Position numbers and translations under genes: made by a program
Notes under the pieces: generated by a model
Database searches by the model: none
Told to the model about the DNA's origin: nothing
What the model saw: the letters and a program-made list of their open reading frames with translations, nothing else
Part shown: positions 16,302 to 24,982 of the stretch, one piece after another
Numbering within the stretch: the first letter of the stretch is position 1
Layout: each line of letters starts with the position of its first letter
NCBI GenBank assembly: GCA_020833005.1
Contig: JAJHRD010000012.1
Coordinates: 1-37,997 of the forward strand
Direction of reading: 5' to 3'
Length of the DNA: 37,997 nt
From: Candidatus Methanomethylicota archaeon
GTDB taxonomy: Archaea; Thermoproteota; Methanomethylicia; Culexarchaeales; Culexarchaeaceae

Positions 16302-19121
16302 ATGGGGAAAGCTACGGAGAAGCTGATCACAATATTGATAATGTTAATGGCATTAACGGCCATAATAAACGCCATAAGCAATGTGAAGGCTGAAGAAAAC
16401 TTCAAAGTCTCAATTAAGGTGGTGGATAGTAGGGGGGAACCAATAGGAAATGCAAAAATATACATATACAAGATTACAACACAGAAAACACTCAGCTTCT
16501 ACCAGAAACTGACCCTGGAATCTGGATCAAAAGAGGTGACATTACCTCAAGGATCATACACGATATATGCAAAGGCAGATAAACCTGAAACCCCAACAAT
16601 AGATTACGTCATAGGATATAGAAGCCTAGATGTTCATGGAAACACTGAATTAACAATAACCCTAATCGATGCAGCAGAAATAAGGGTTTACGGTGAATGC
16701 CTAGATGCGAAAAGCGATTCGAAAGGGAGAATAAGCATATACAGCGTCCCATCAGTAACTGGAATTGAAATAAATGGAACAAGAATTCTTGACAGTTTCG
16801 GGGAGGGGGCTGGATCCATACCCCTAGAAATAGATAGCAACCTAATACTAGTACCAGCAAACATGTATGTAAACGTGGTGACAGAAGTCTCATACTCAGC
16901 TGGTGCTGGAAGATATGTATACACCAAGAAATATAACTTAACTGGAGGGTCAATAAAGCTTAATGCAGGGGATAAGCTAATCATAGAACTTCAAAATGTA
17001 AGTTTAAGTGAAAGCCTAATCGAGGTAAAGGATGCATTAAATAAAACTGTAAAGAACATAGAGAAGGCGGAGGCAGATGGATTCTACCTATCAATATATA
17101 GATCGAAGATCCCATACATAGAGGGGTTAATAATCAATGGAGAAGTATCACTGAAAGCTAAGAGATATGATGAATGCTACTCAAACCTTAGGGAAGCAAT
17201 ACTAACAATGGAAAACATAAACAGTGGAATAGCACAATTATATACTGAAGCAACAGGCTCAGCAATACTAATAATAATTCTACTGGCATTTGCATCCACA
17301 ATAATTGGATTAGTGATTTTTGATAAAGAGGTTTACAGCATAATAGCCTCAGTAGCATCATACATGGCATTAACATACATATTCAAACTACTATACCCTG
17401 GAATAAATGCATTAAACCAGAATACATTAAACATGTACATGGCAATCTCATACATAGCGGTAACAGCCATAATGACACTACCAAGACATACAAGGGAGGG
17501 GGAGGGGGCATCCCTAATAAGCCTAATATCATCAATAGCTTCAATAGCAAAGAGGAATCTTAAGAGGAGGAAGCTTAGAAGCACATTAACAATAATATCC
17601 ATAATGATCATTGTAGGTGGATTCATAGCCTTAACATCAGTTTCAACATCGGAAAGCCTAACAATATCATCAAGAATTGCGGGGAATGAGCCGGAGGGGA
17701 TAATAGTGTATAGAGGGGTTGGCGACCTTAAATACAGCAAATTCTCAGCCATAAGTGAGGGGATTATAGAATCATACTCAATAAATTTGAAGAGCAATGA
17801 ATACTCATTCAAACTTGAAAGTCAAGCTAAATTAAACCCAATAGAAGTAGCAATAAACCCATACACACCACAAAAACTAAGCATATATGGTGCAATAGCC
17901 TTCACAAACCCATCAGACCCAATAATAGGGGAGATACTCAAAAACCTAAAGGGGAAACTACCATCAAAGAGTGGGGAAATAGCGTTAACAATGGATGCAG
18001 CAAAAACATTGAACGTAGATATCGGCGGGAAGATAATCCTAATTAATAGTGGGAAAACCATGACGGTAACTGGCATACTCAACAATGAATTCAAATCCAT
18101 AGTGGATTATGATGACAGAACACTCACACCTGGAAAACTCGTCATGATAACAGGTGGAGAGGAGGTTAGAATAGAACTCATGGATTGTGAATCATCAGAA
18201 ATAGTGATGGTCTCAGCGGAAGATGCAAAAACATTCACATTACTACCCGCAAGACTATACGTGAAGATCAAGGATAGCGAGGAAGCAATATCACTATCAA
18301 AACGCATAGCACTATCAGGAGACTATATAGTTAAAACCGTAACCTCTGGAAGAGTTTACACCATGCAATACAAGAGCTACATGGATATAAGGGGGTTTGA
18401 AGCCATGTTAACCCTAGCAATATCAATATCAAATGTGGGTATAGTTATGCTTGCATCAGTTTATGAGAGGAGGAATGAAGTCACCATACTCTCAGCCATA
18501 GGCTTAAATCCAAGCCACATAACAGCAATATTCGCCTTTGAAGCGGCAATAATGGGGTTGATTGCAGGTGGATTGGGATACATGATTGGATTATCATTCT
18601 ACAAGCTCTCACAAACATTAAACCTAACAATAGAAGTATACCCAAAAATTTCATCAAACTGGGCTATAGCCACAATAATAGTGGCTGGGGCAACTGCAGT
18701 CATAGGAGCCATACCAGCATTAAAATCCTCCATAATAGTTACACCATCAAAATTAATGAGGTGGAAGGCTGACTACAAACCTGAAGGCATTGAGAAACCA
18801 TGGGAATTCATGATACCAGTAAGGGTAATGGAAACTGAAGTGGAATCAATGATCGAATACACCATGAGAAAACTCAAAGAGACAACTGGAGTTGAGAGGC
18901 TTAGGAGGGAAGAGGGGTGGAATATAAAGTTCAGTTATAGGATTGGTCAGGGAACCATAGGGTCCTCTGGATCAATAAACCACATAAAGATATATGTGGA
19001 GGGAGGGGAAGTTAAAATCAAACTAATGGTTCAACCATATGGAGAAAACTTGGAGAAACATGCATATGAAGTAGCTAAGTTAATTAGGGAGATAATGATA
19101 AGGTGGAGGAGTGGAATCTAA
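16302..19121 (+). CDS. Giant FtsX/MacB-type permease with exported N-terminal domains
   Basis: 939 residues. Residues 1-30 are a signal peptide ending near NVKA. Residues 31-310 are extracytoplasmic: a beta-rich carboxypeptidase-regulatory-like unit (KVVDSRGEPIGNAKIYIY), a second beta region and a helical stretch. Residues 318-395 contain about three membrane segments. At 415-450 an RNLKRRKLRSTLTIISIMIIVGG segment marks the first FtsX helix, then a MacB-like periplasmic domain to about 700, then three FtsX helices (705-815), and a cytoplasmic tail of about 110 residues. Such permeases need an ABC ATPase, yet none is adjacent. The signal peptidase gene starts on the next base after the stop. 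Likely an exporter or mechanotransmission protein. Confidence 0.82.
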   Translation: MGKATEKLITILIMLMALTAIINAISNVKAEENFKVSIKVVDSRGEPIGNAKIYIYKITTQKTLSFYQKLTLESGSKEVTLPQGSYTIYAKADKPETPTIDYVIGYRSLDVHGNTELTITLIDAAEIRVYGECLDAKSDSKGRISIYSVPSVTGIEINGTRILDSFGEGAGSIPLEIDSNLILVPANMYVNVVTEVSYSAGAGRYVYTKKYNLTGGSIKLNAGDKLIIELQNVSLSESLIEVKDALNKTVKNIEKAEADGFYLSIYRSKIPYIEGLIINGEVSLKAKRYDECYSNLREAILTMENINSGIAQLYTEATGSAILIIILLAFASTIIGLVIFDKEVYSIIASVASYMALTYIFKLLYPGINALNQNTLNMYMAISYIAVTAIMTLPRHTREGEGASLISLISSIASIAKRNLKRRKLRSTLTIISIMIIVGGFIALTSVSTSESLTISSRIAGNEPEGIIVYRGVGDLKYSKFSAISEGIIESYSINLKSNEYSFKLESQAKLNPIEVAINPYTPQKLSIYGAIAFTNPSDPIIGEILKNLKGKLPSKSGEIALTMDAAKTLNVDIGGKIILINSGKTMTVTGILNNEFKSIVDYDDRTLTPGKLVMITGGEEVRIELMDCESSEIVMVSAEDAKTFTLLPARLYVKIKDSEEAISLSKRIALSGDYIVKTVTSGRVYTMQYKSYMDIRGFEAMLTLAISISNVGIVMLASVYERRNEVTILSAIGLNPSHITAIFAFEAAIMGLIAGGLGYMIGLSFYKLSQTLNLTIEVYPKISSNWAIATIIVAGATAVIGAIPALKSSIIVTPSKLMRWKADYKPEGIEKPWEFMIPVRVMETEVESMIEYTMRKLKETTGVERLRREEGWNIKFSYRIGQGTIGSSGSINHIKIYVEGGEVKIKLMVQPYGENLEKHAYEVAKLIREIMIRWRSGI

Positions 19122-19643
19122 ATGGGGGCTAAGGATAGAAGGGGGATAAGTAAGAGGGATATAATTGGATACATAGCGCTAATAGCATTGGCAATCATAA
19201 TCTCGAGAGGGATATATTACGCTGCAGGATTCATTCTAAACGTTCCCACACCATTCCTCGTAGTGGCTTCTGGAAGCATGGAACCAACATTAAAAGTTGG
19301 AGATATAATAATCATTAGGGGGGTGAATCCAGAAGACTTGAAGGTTGGGGACATAATAGTATTCAACCCGCCACAACCATACTATAATGGAGTCCCATGG
19401 GTTCATAGGATAATAAGCATACAGAAGGTTGGCAATGAAATATACTTTAAAACGAGGGGGGATGCCAATGCATATCCAGACCCATTCACATTAACCAAGA
19501 GCAATATAGTTGGCGTAATGATAGGTAGAATACCATACCTAGGCCTCATATCACTAAACCTATGGCAATGGCTTATACCAGCAATGGTGATAATTGCAAT
19601 AATAATTGTATTGAAGATTATTTCAGAGAGTGGAAGGAAATAG
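19122..19643 (+). CDS. Signal peptidase I, archaeal/ER type (S26B)
   Basis: 173 residues. An N-terminal membrane anchor (14-34) is followed by the catalytic ASGSMEPTL box with the nucleophilic Ser, the WVHRII box whose His replaces the bacterial Lys, and RGDANAYPD with the Asp box. A second hydrophobic helix lies at the C terminus (about 145-166). It removes signal peptides from Sec substrates on the outer face of the membrane. The ATG immediately follows the TAA of the FtsX-like gene, so both are translated from one message. Substrates in this window include the small secreted peptide at 36585. Confidence 0.93.
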   Translation: MGAKDRRGISKRDIIGYIALIALAIIISRGIYYAAGFILNVPTPFLVVASGSMEPTLKVGDIIIIRGVNPEDLKVGDIIVFNPPQPYYNGVPWVHRIISIQKVGNEIYFKTRGDANAYPDPFTLTKSNIVGVMIGRIPYLGLISLNLWQWLIPAMVIIAIIIVLKIISESGRK

Positions 19644-19653
19644 GTGAATTAAT

Positions 19654-19699
19654 AAAATATATAAATTGCTCCACTAGATATATCATGGTGCAAATTTGA
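19654..19699 (+). promoter_or_regulatory. TBP promoter with a four-codon mini-ORF
   Basis: AAATATATAAA (about 19655-19665) is a strong TATA box. Transcription 26 bases downstream would begin at about 19686, where ATG GTG CAA ATT TGA (19685-19699) forms a minimal ORF ending one base before the TBP ATG at 19701. Whether it is translated is unknown. Confidence 0.45.
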
Positions 19700-19700
19700 G

Positions 19701-20252
19701 ATGAGTAGCAAACCCATCGTTAGAATAGAGAACGTAGTTGCATCAGTCATATTAAACCAATACATAGACTTGGAAGCAATAACGAAGAATATTCCATCAG
19801 TGGACTACAATCCAGAACAATTCCCAGGACTAGTTTTCAGATTGGATAAACCTAAAACTGCAACCCTCATATTCAGTTCCGGGAAGATGGTATGCACAGG
19901 GGCTAAATCGGAGAAGGATGTTAAGAAGGCTATAAAGAAGATAATAGCAACACTTAAAGCTAAGGGGATAAACATTGTTGGAAAACCAAAGATAACAATA
20001 CAGAACATAGTTGCATCAGCCAATATAAAGATGAACATAAACCTAGAGAAGGCAGCATTAACCCTTGAAAACGTAATGTATGAGCCGGAGCAATTCCCAG
20101 GCCTAATATACAGGTTGAATGAACCTAAAGTTGTGCTACTACTATTCAGTTCCGGGAAGATGGTATGCACTGGAGCAAAGAAGGAGGAGCAAGTCTACGA
20201 AGCAGTGAAGAAGGTTACAGAAAAACTCATCGAATTGAAGTTAACCTACTAG
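19701..20252 (+). CDS. tbp: TATA-binding protein
   Basis: 183 residues made of two direct repeats, as in all TBPs. Each repeat has a (V/I)ENVVAS or IQNIVAS start, a (P)EQFPGL(V/I)(F/Y)RL centre and the [12 protein letters not shown] segment, at about residues 8-90 and 98-180. It binds the TATA box and recruits TFB and RNA polymerase. There is no long acidic tail, which many archaeal TBPs have. ATG 19701 is the only sensible start. The 3' end overlaps the pyrE stop by four bases in convergent orientation. The gene stands alone under its own TATA box. Confidence 0.97.
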   Translation: MSSKPIVRIENVVASVILNQYIDLEAITKNIPSVDYNPEQFPGLVFRLDKPKTATLIFSSGKMVCTGAKSEKDVKKAIKKIIATLKAKGINIVGKPKITIQNIVASANIKMNINLEKAALTLENVMYEPEQFPGLIYRLNEPKVVLLLFSSGKMVCTGAKKEEQVYEAVKKVTEKLIELKLTY

Positions 20253-20890
20253 CCAACCCCCCTAACATAACTCAATATTTTATTGTACAATTCACCGCTA
20301 ATTAAGCCGTGATCGAGGAGGATTCTAGCAGCATCTGAAATCTTGATGAGGCTATGGAGCTTAATCCCCATCTTCATCAATTTGGCTTCAGCCCCCTGCT
20401 CCCTATCCACCAAAACCACAGCATCCTCAACCCTACCACCCATGGATATTATGGATTGAGCTGTAAGCATAAGGCTCTCACCAGTTGTGGCAACATCATC
20501 TATCATTACAACCCTATCATTGACATTCAAAACCCCCTCAACAATCCTACCCCTACCATGCCCCCTCTCAACCTCCTTCCTCACATATATCAATGGCTTC
20601 CTAAACCTATATGCAAGCATAGTTGCAAAGGGGATGCCTGCTGTGGGGACCCCTGCAATCCTATCAAAGGATCCAACCTCATTGGCTAAAATTTCATAAT
20701 ATGCATCACAAACCCTTATGAAATCATCTGGATATGATGGGATAACCCTCAAATCAATGTAGTATGGACTCTTCAAACCGGAAGTTAATGTGAATTCGCC
20801 GAAAAGTATTGCATTAAGCTTAAAAAGCCTCTTAACAATATCCTCAGCCAACCCCCTCTTCAAAGAAGCCCAATCCAATAAAACCCTCAA
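20249..20890 (-). CDS. pyrE: Orotate phosphoribosyltransferase
   Basis: 213 residues. The PRPP-binding loop [13 protein letters not shown] and the upstream [10 protein letters not shown] and [13 protein letters not shown] segments identify OPRTase, which converts orotate and PRPP to OMP in pyrimidine synthesis. [13 protein letters not shown] near residue 37 is the substrate region. The TTG at 20890 is a likely leaderless start because CCTTTAAATCC at about 20911-20921 (minus strand) lies 26 bases upstream. No other pyr gene is beside it. It converges on TBP. Confidence 0.95.
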   Translation of the reverse strand: MRVLLDWASLKRGLAEDIVKRLFKLNAILFGEFTLTSGLKSPYYIDLRVIPSYPDDFIRVCDAYYEILANEVGSFDRIAGVPTAGIPFATMLAYRFRKPLIYVRKEVERGHGRGRIVEGVLNVNDRVVMIDDVATTGESLMLTAQSIISMGGRVEDAVVLVDREQGAEAKLMKMGIKLHSLIKISDAARILLDHGLISGELYNKILSYVRGVG

Positions 20891-20943
20891 AAATTCTAAT
20901 GGAAGGGGGATTTAAAGGTTTCCATGAAAATATGGATTCAAGG

Positions 20944-22011
20944 CTAATAGTAGAAGGATGTGAAGCATAGGAGTATTATTGCTGGAACTAGGATTAAACC
21001 CAAAACCCTACGCTTGAAACTAAGTGGTGAAACATCATCCAATGGACCTGGATGCCCCCTATATATCTGCATGAAAAGAGCCAGCAAAGCCATCAATAGG
21101 AAACCTGAAAACATGAGGATGAGCACACCAATATATGCAATAACCTTATAATACTTCTCACCAAATATGGCTCTGGAAACGTGACCACCATCAAGCTGTG
21201 AAATTGGCATTAAATTTATGAATGTAACGAGGAAGCCTATCCAACCTGCAAATGCAACGGGATGCAACAATAGATCGTACTTAGCGAAATCAGATGGCCT
21301 GAAAACTTGAACAAGGAAATCGAAGATGGCTGGTACGGGAATATAAACACCATAAATCATACCCTTCGGGATAATGTAGGATAATCTAAGCCCAAGAATC
21401 GATACAAGCACTGCAGCCGAGAAACCAATTAGGGGGCCGCTTAAACCAACATCGAAAAGTTGATCCCTATTAACCATGGGAGACCTCTGAACTATTATCG
21501 CCCCCATAGTTCCACCTATCTCAGGGGGTCCTGGAATGAAGTATGGGAAGCTTGTCTCAACATCATGTATCTTAGATGCAATTTTATGTCCAAACTCATG
21601 AAGTCCAGCTACAGCTAAAAGGCATAGGACATATAGAGCTATGTTTAGAGGTACATTGCGCTTCGGATCCACAATATCAAATGATAAGCTTGTAACTTGT
21701 AGGTATCCACTGTAAGTTATGGTGGCTAGAGTTGCCAAAAACAATACTATGGCGGCAATTCTATTGCTCCCACCAAACCCACCCTCAAACCTGAACACTC
21801 TAAGGAAGATTTTACCATCATGCTTCCTCAATGTTGGAAGATAGCCGGAACCCTTCATGCAATCATATAGAGATTTAAACTTCAACTTAAGATCTGGGGT
21901 TGGAGATATTATGAACGTGGGAACCCCGAATTGTATAGAGAAATCTTCAACGTTGAAAAACCTCCTAACTAGAGCTTCAATGGAAGTTACATCAACCATG
22001 GATTCTGCCAT
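20944..22011 (-). CDS. Site-2 protease-type M50 metalloprotease
   Basis: 355 residues with about six to seven membrane segments. The zinc site is HEFGH (138-142) inside a membrane helix, and the third ligand is D274 in SQLDGGH. A GGTMGAII loop and NRDQLFDVGLSGPLIGF follow the HEFGH helix, as in archaeal M50 proteins. The N-terminal 80 residues form a soluble cytosolic domain. It cleaves membrane-spanning substrates, for example regulators, in the lipid bilayer; its target is unknown. ATG 22011 is used, with a TATA-like ATATTTTTAGG about 39 bases upstream giving a short leader. Confidence 0.92.
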   Translation of the reverse strand: MAESMVDVTSIEALVRRFFNVEDFSIQFGVPTFIISPTPDLKLKFKSLYDCMKGSGYLPTLRKHDGKIFLRVFRFEGGFGGSNRIAAIVLFLATLATITYSGYLQVTSLSFDIVDPKRNVPLNIALYVLCLLAVAGLHEFGHKIASKIHDVETSFPYFIPGPPEIGGTMGAIIVQRSPMVNRDQLFDVGLSGPLIGFSAAVLVSILGLRLSYIIPKGMIYGVYIPVPAIFDFLVQVFRPSDFAKYDLLLHPVAFAGWIGFLVTFINLMPISQLDGGHVSRAIFGEKYYKVIAYIGVLILMFSGFLLMALLALFMQIYRGHPGPLDDVSPLSFKRRVLGLILVPAIILLCFTSFYY

Positions 22012-22084
22012 AAACCATCAACTACAATCATGAACAGTAAAACCTAAAAATATTTCCATAATAAATTGGTCTTAGGGAATACTA

Positions 22085-22561
22085 TTGTCTAAAGCAAAGT
22101 ACACCATAAGGATGGTTGAATTGAAAGATATACCAGTGGTCATGGATATAAATATGAAGTGCCTACCAGAAAACTACACGCAATCCTTCTTCATACAACA
22201 CTACAAGAAGTTTCCAAAAGCATTCCTTGTGGCTGAAGTTGAGGGGAGGGTTGTGGGATACATAATGTGTAGGGTGGAGCATGGAATTTCAAACTTCAAA
22301 TTCACATTGACAAAGAAGGGGCATGTAATATCCATAGCAGTACTACCAGAGTATAGGAGGATGGGGATAGGATACAACTTAATGGTTAAGGGGATGGAGG
22401 CATTGAAGGAGTATGGAGCTACAGAAGTATATTTGGAAGTTAGGGTTAGCAATTATCCAGCCATACACCTATATGAGAAACTAAACTATGTAATAGTGAA
22501 TAGGATTCATGGATACTATGCTGATGGAGAAGATGCATATGTAATGGCTAGACCACTATGA
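22085..22561 (+). CDS. GNAT N-acetyltransferase, archaeal Ard1/RimI type
   Basis: 158 residues. Acetyl-CoA binding is shown by SIAVLPEYRRMGIG (V.PxxRxxGxG/A) and the downstream YLEVRVSNYPAIHLYEKL segment, the typical motif of N-terminal acetyltransferases. The N terminus RMVELKDIPVVMDINMKCLPENY resembles the Sulfolobus Ard1 group, which acetylates alpha-amino groups of proteins. The start is TTG 22085; ATAATAAATTGG at about 22055-22068 lies 24-27 bases upstream, which suits a leaderless start. Its 3' end overlaps the convergent pcp gene by six bases. Confidence 0.92.
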   Translation: MSKAKYTIRMVELKDIPVVMDINMKCLPENYTQSFFIQHYKKFPKAFLVAEVEGRVVGYIMCRVEHGISNFKFTLTKKGHVISIAVLPEYRRMGIGYNLMVKGMEALKEYGATEVYLEVRVSNYPAIHLYEKLNYVIVNRIHGYYADGEDAYVMARPL

Positions 22562-23179
22562 TAATGAAACTTCCAAAGCCAATCTAACAGCTCTAAGAAC
22601 CTCATTGAAAGCCATGGATGGTGGAGGTTCACCCCTAACATCACCAATAACCTTACCAGCAGCTTGCTCCAAGGTATATGGAATATGCATAAACCCTGCC
22701 CTACCATCAACTTCGAAAACTTTCATGAAATGAAGCCCAAGATACATAACACAATTACATAGATATGTCCCCGCAGTATTGGATACTGCAGCCGGAATCC
22801 CAGATTCCAAGAGACGCTTAACAATAGCCTTAATGGGGAGAGTTGAGAAGTATGCCGCAGGCCCCCCTGGAATTATGGGTTCATCCACAGGATTGAAACC
22901 ATCATTATCTGGACCTGAATCCATAACGTTCAATGCAACCCTCTCCACACGTATAAATGATGATCTTGGTGCAAGTCCTAAACTGAGCAAAACCCTAGGC
23001 TTAAACCTCGAAACATAACCTTCCAATAAACCCTTAACCCTAACATATGATACTGGAAGAACCACGCCCACAACATCTTCACCCATAATCTTCAATCCAT
23101 CCATAACCTTAGCTATCTCACCAGATGGATTATAATTCTCCTTACCATAAGGCTCAAACCCAGTTACCAATACAACCAT
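22556..23179 (-). CDS. pcp: Pyroglutamyl-peptidase I
   Basis: 207 residues from ATG 23179 (MVVLVTGFEPYG), the normal beginning of this family; the frame is open to 23194 but a TATA-like CATTTATGTTT near 23200 favours the shorter protein. The catalytic triad is visible as Glu in IRVERVALN, Cys in TAGTYLCNC and His in GFMHIPY. It removes N-terminal pyroglutamate from peptides. The GFEPYG and YNPSGE segments form the substrate pocket. It follows speD in the same orientation with a 77-base gap to the upstream gene, and has its own promoter-like sequence. Confidence 0.94.
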   Translation of the reverse strand: MVVLVTGFEPYGKENYNPSGEIAKVMDGLKIMGEDVVGVVLPVSYVRVKGLLEGYVSRFKPRVLLSLGLAPRSSFIRVERVALNVMDSGPDNDGFNPVDEPIIPGGPAAYFSTLPIKAIVKRLLESGIPAAVSNTAGTYLCNCVMYLGLHFMKVFEVDGRAGFMHIPYTLEQAAGKVIGDVRGEPPPSMAFNEVLRAVRLALEVSLS

Positions 23180-23256
23180 AACCATCAAACCCAAACATAA
23201 ATGTGGAGTGGGTAAAATAGAAAAAAGTTTCCATTAAGATGATTCTGCTTCACTGG

Positions 23257-23634
23257 TTAATCAGCGGATATTGAACTTCTATCAGCATAATACTTCTTAA
23301 CATACTTAGGCTTCAATTTTGAAGCAATATAATTGAATGCAACTTCCGGATCACTCTTCTCACCACAAGTGTAAACATCCAGCGTTGCATATGAATATTC
23401 AGTCCAAGTATGTATGGCTATATGGCTTTCCACAACCAAAACTATAACTGAAACTCCACCCTTCTCTCCACCAAACTTCCAAGACTTAACATCCCAAACA
23501 GTCATATTCGCCATCTTCGCAGCTTCAACAGCCACATCCCTCAAAAACTTCTCATCAGATAGAACATTGACATCGCAATCGTATAAATTGCCGTAGACAT
23601 GCTTTCCAATTATCACCTTAGCCTTTTCCACCAT
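23257..23634 (-). CDS. speD: Pyruvoyl-dependent S-adenosylmethionine decarboxylase
   Basis: About 125 residues. The self-cleavage site is the Glu-Ser pair in VVESHIAIHTW: that Ser becomes the pyruvoyl group. His in IAIHTW and Cys in VYTCG complete the active site. GKHVYGNLYDCD near the N terminus is also characteristic. The product, decarboxylated SAM, donates aminopropyl groups for spermidine. Crenarchaeal paralogues with the same fold are arginine decarboxylases and cannot be excluded. ATG 23634 fits family length and a TTTAAATATT element near 23672-23682; an in-frame ATG at 23667 would add 11 residues and place the gene seven bases after rpoK, as an operon. Confidence 0.9.
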   Translation of the reverse strand: MVEKAKVIIGKHVYGNLYDCDVNVLSDEKFLRDVAVEAAKMANMTVWDVKSWKFGGEKGGVSVIVLVVESHIAIHTWTEYSYATLDVYTCGEKSDPEVAFNYIASKLKPKYVKKYYADRSSISAD

Positions 23635-23674
23635 TTCCCTATCTTCAGATAAAAGTGCAATACACATTTAATAT

Positions 23675-24013
23675 TTAAACCTTTTTATTTTTGCCACCCA
23701 TAAGCCATGATAATGGGATATCCTGCCAAGACCCATCAGGCTTAACCCTCCTAATAGTCAGCGGTAAAACCCCCCTCTCCAACTCCATTATTGCAATATC
23801 TATTGATGAAAACTTCCCACCCTCAACATTTATGAGTATTGGAGCCCCCAAAGCTATCTGTAAAGCCCTAGCCCCAATGATCCTAGCCTTCTCATATGAA
23901 GTCAACCTTGGGGGGCCCACAAATATCTTTGGGGTAGAGCTTTGAACATCACTGAAAGACGGTTGAGAATCGCAAACAGAAAACAACGCCACACCACACC
24001 CCAAGCAAATCAA
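23675..24013 (-). CDS. rpoK: RNA polymerase subunit K (Rpo6/omega family)
   Basis: 112 residues by the longest frame. VGPPRLTSYEKARIIGARALQIALGAPILI and the end MELERGVLPLTIRRVKPDGSW.DIPL.WL match archaeal RpoK, which stabilises the RNA polymerase clamp. The first 31 residues (MICLGCGVALFSVC...) are cysteine-rich and do not look like a normal RpoK N terminus. A TATA-like AATAAATATTAATATA at about 24037-24052 (minus strand) supports TTG 24013; a GTG at 23920 would give the core protein alone. speD lies downstream, and a membrane protein diverges from the same gap. Confidence 0.93.
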   Translation of the reverse strand: MICLGCGVALFSVCDSQPSFSDVQSSTPKIFVGPPRLTSYEKARIIGARALQIALGAPILINVEGGKFSSIDIAIMELERGVLPLTIRRVKPDGSWQDIPLSWLMGGKNKKV

Positions 24014-24065
24014 AGAATTAAAAATAGTTTTGAAGTATATTAATATTTATTTATTTCCTCCAAAA

Positions 24066-24296
24066 ATGGATTCAGCGAAATTGTGTGATATAGATATGGG
24101 TTGGGGGGATGACTGGGAAATCGTAATCTCAACAATAATTCTAATTGCAATATCAATGACGCTCATAACCCTCAGAATTATTGGAAAACCAGTATTTGAA
24201 ATATCCTTCGAAACCCTAGTAATACATGTAGCAACCATAGTGGCCATAGCATCATGCATATACATAATCATTTCAAAGAGGAGGAAACAAATATAA
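24066..24296 (+). CDS. Small membrane protein, unknown
   Basis: 76 residues from ATG 24066: an acidic, tryptophan-containing N terminus (CDIDMGWGDDWE), two hydrophobic helices and a basic KRRKQI end. A TTG at 24030 would add 12 residues but would sit inside the TATA-like tract TATTAATATTTATTTA (24038-24053), so ATG 24066 is preferred. It heads a run of three small membrane-protein genes ending at 24970. Family not recognised. Confidence 0.6.
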   Translation: MDSAKLCDIDMGWGDDWEIVISTIILIAISMTLITLRIIGKPVFEISFETLVIHVATIVAIASCIYIIISKRRKQI

Positions 24297-24320
24297 CCCC
24301 ACAAATCATCTTATGATTTG

Positions 24321-24572
24321 ATGATGCCAGAACTATACTATGCTGGAATAGCACTAATAATGTTGGGTATAATCATAATAGTGATTGGAATGATGCTGAC
24401 GATCTTAAGGGGGAGGGGTGGGGGAGTGGAGGGAGGAGGGGTGGTGCTAATAGGCCCAATCCCAATAGTAATTGGGACAAGTAGCAGGGTTATTAAGGTA
24501 ATGCTGATAGTGACGATAATAATGATGGTATTCATAATAGCACTCATGATGTTATGGGTGAAATTATGGTGA
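24321..24572 (+). CDS. DUF131 family membrane protein
   Basis: About 83 residues. Two hydrophobic helices flank a short loop with VEGGGVVLIGPIPIVIG, the signature of archaeal DUF131 proteins. The function is unknown for the family. TTG 24318, ATG 24321 and ATG 24324 are consecutive in-frame options. It is 24 bases after the preceding small membrane gene and overlaps the next gene by seven bases, so the three genes are probably one operon. Confidence 0.8.
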   Translation: MMPELYYAGIALIMLGIIIIVIGMMLTILRGRGGGVEGGGVVLIGPIPIVIGTSSRVIKVMLIVTIIMMVFIIALMMLWVKLW

Positions 24573-24970
24573 AATGCGAAATATGTGGAATTGGGGATGC
24601 AAAATATGTTTGCAGTAAATGTGGGAGGAGAGTATGCGGGGAATGCTTCAACATACAATTCTGGATGTGTAGGGAATGCATGGGTAAAAGCTACCCCACA
24701 TACGTTGAGGGGTGGAGGGTGGCTGACACATTAATGAAGACATTCACAATAGGATTCATAGTAATCCTAATTGGAATAATTCTAATAATGCTATCGCAAA
24801 TAATGATTGGAGGAGCTTTTGGAGGGATAATAATATTCCCATTCATACCAATAATATTCTTCCAGAAATTGGAGGGGGCAACGGCAATACTATTCACATT
24901 ACTCATGATGATTGCAATGATAATTATAATTGTAATATGGATGTACTTGACTAGGAAAATACTTACATAA
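24566..24970 (+). CDS. Membrane protein with an N-terminal B-box-like zinc knuckle
   Basis: 134 residues from ATG 24566. The first 40 residues hold CEICG, CSKCGRRVCGEC and CREC, eight cysteine positions expected to bind two zinc ions in a cytoplasmic B-box-like knuckle. Two hydrophobic blocks follow (about 55-105 and 110-130), giving three or four membrane helices. GGGTGA at 24555-24560 is a reasonable binding site for ATG 24566; ATG 24554 is an alternative. The knuckle resembles modules of the HerA-like zinc array at 3389. It overlaps the DUF131 gene. Function unknown. Confidence 0.7.
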   Translation: MVKCEICGIGDAKYVCSKCGRRVCGECFNIQFWMCRECMGKSYPTYVEGWRVADTLMKTFTIGFIVILIGIILIMLSQIMIGGAFGGIIIFPFIPIIFFQKLEGATAILFTLLMMIAMIIIIVIWMYLTRKILT

Positions 24971-24982
24971 AAAAATGGAAAT

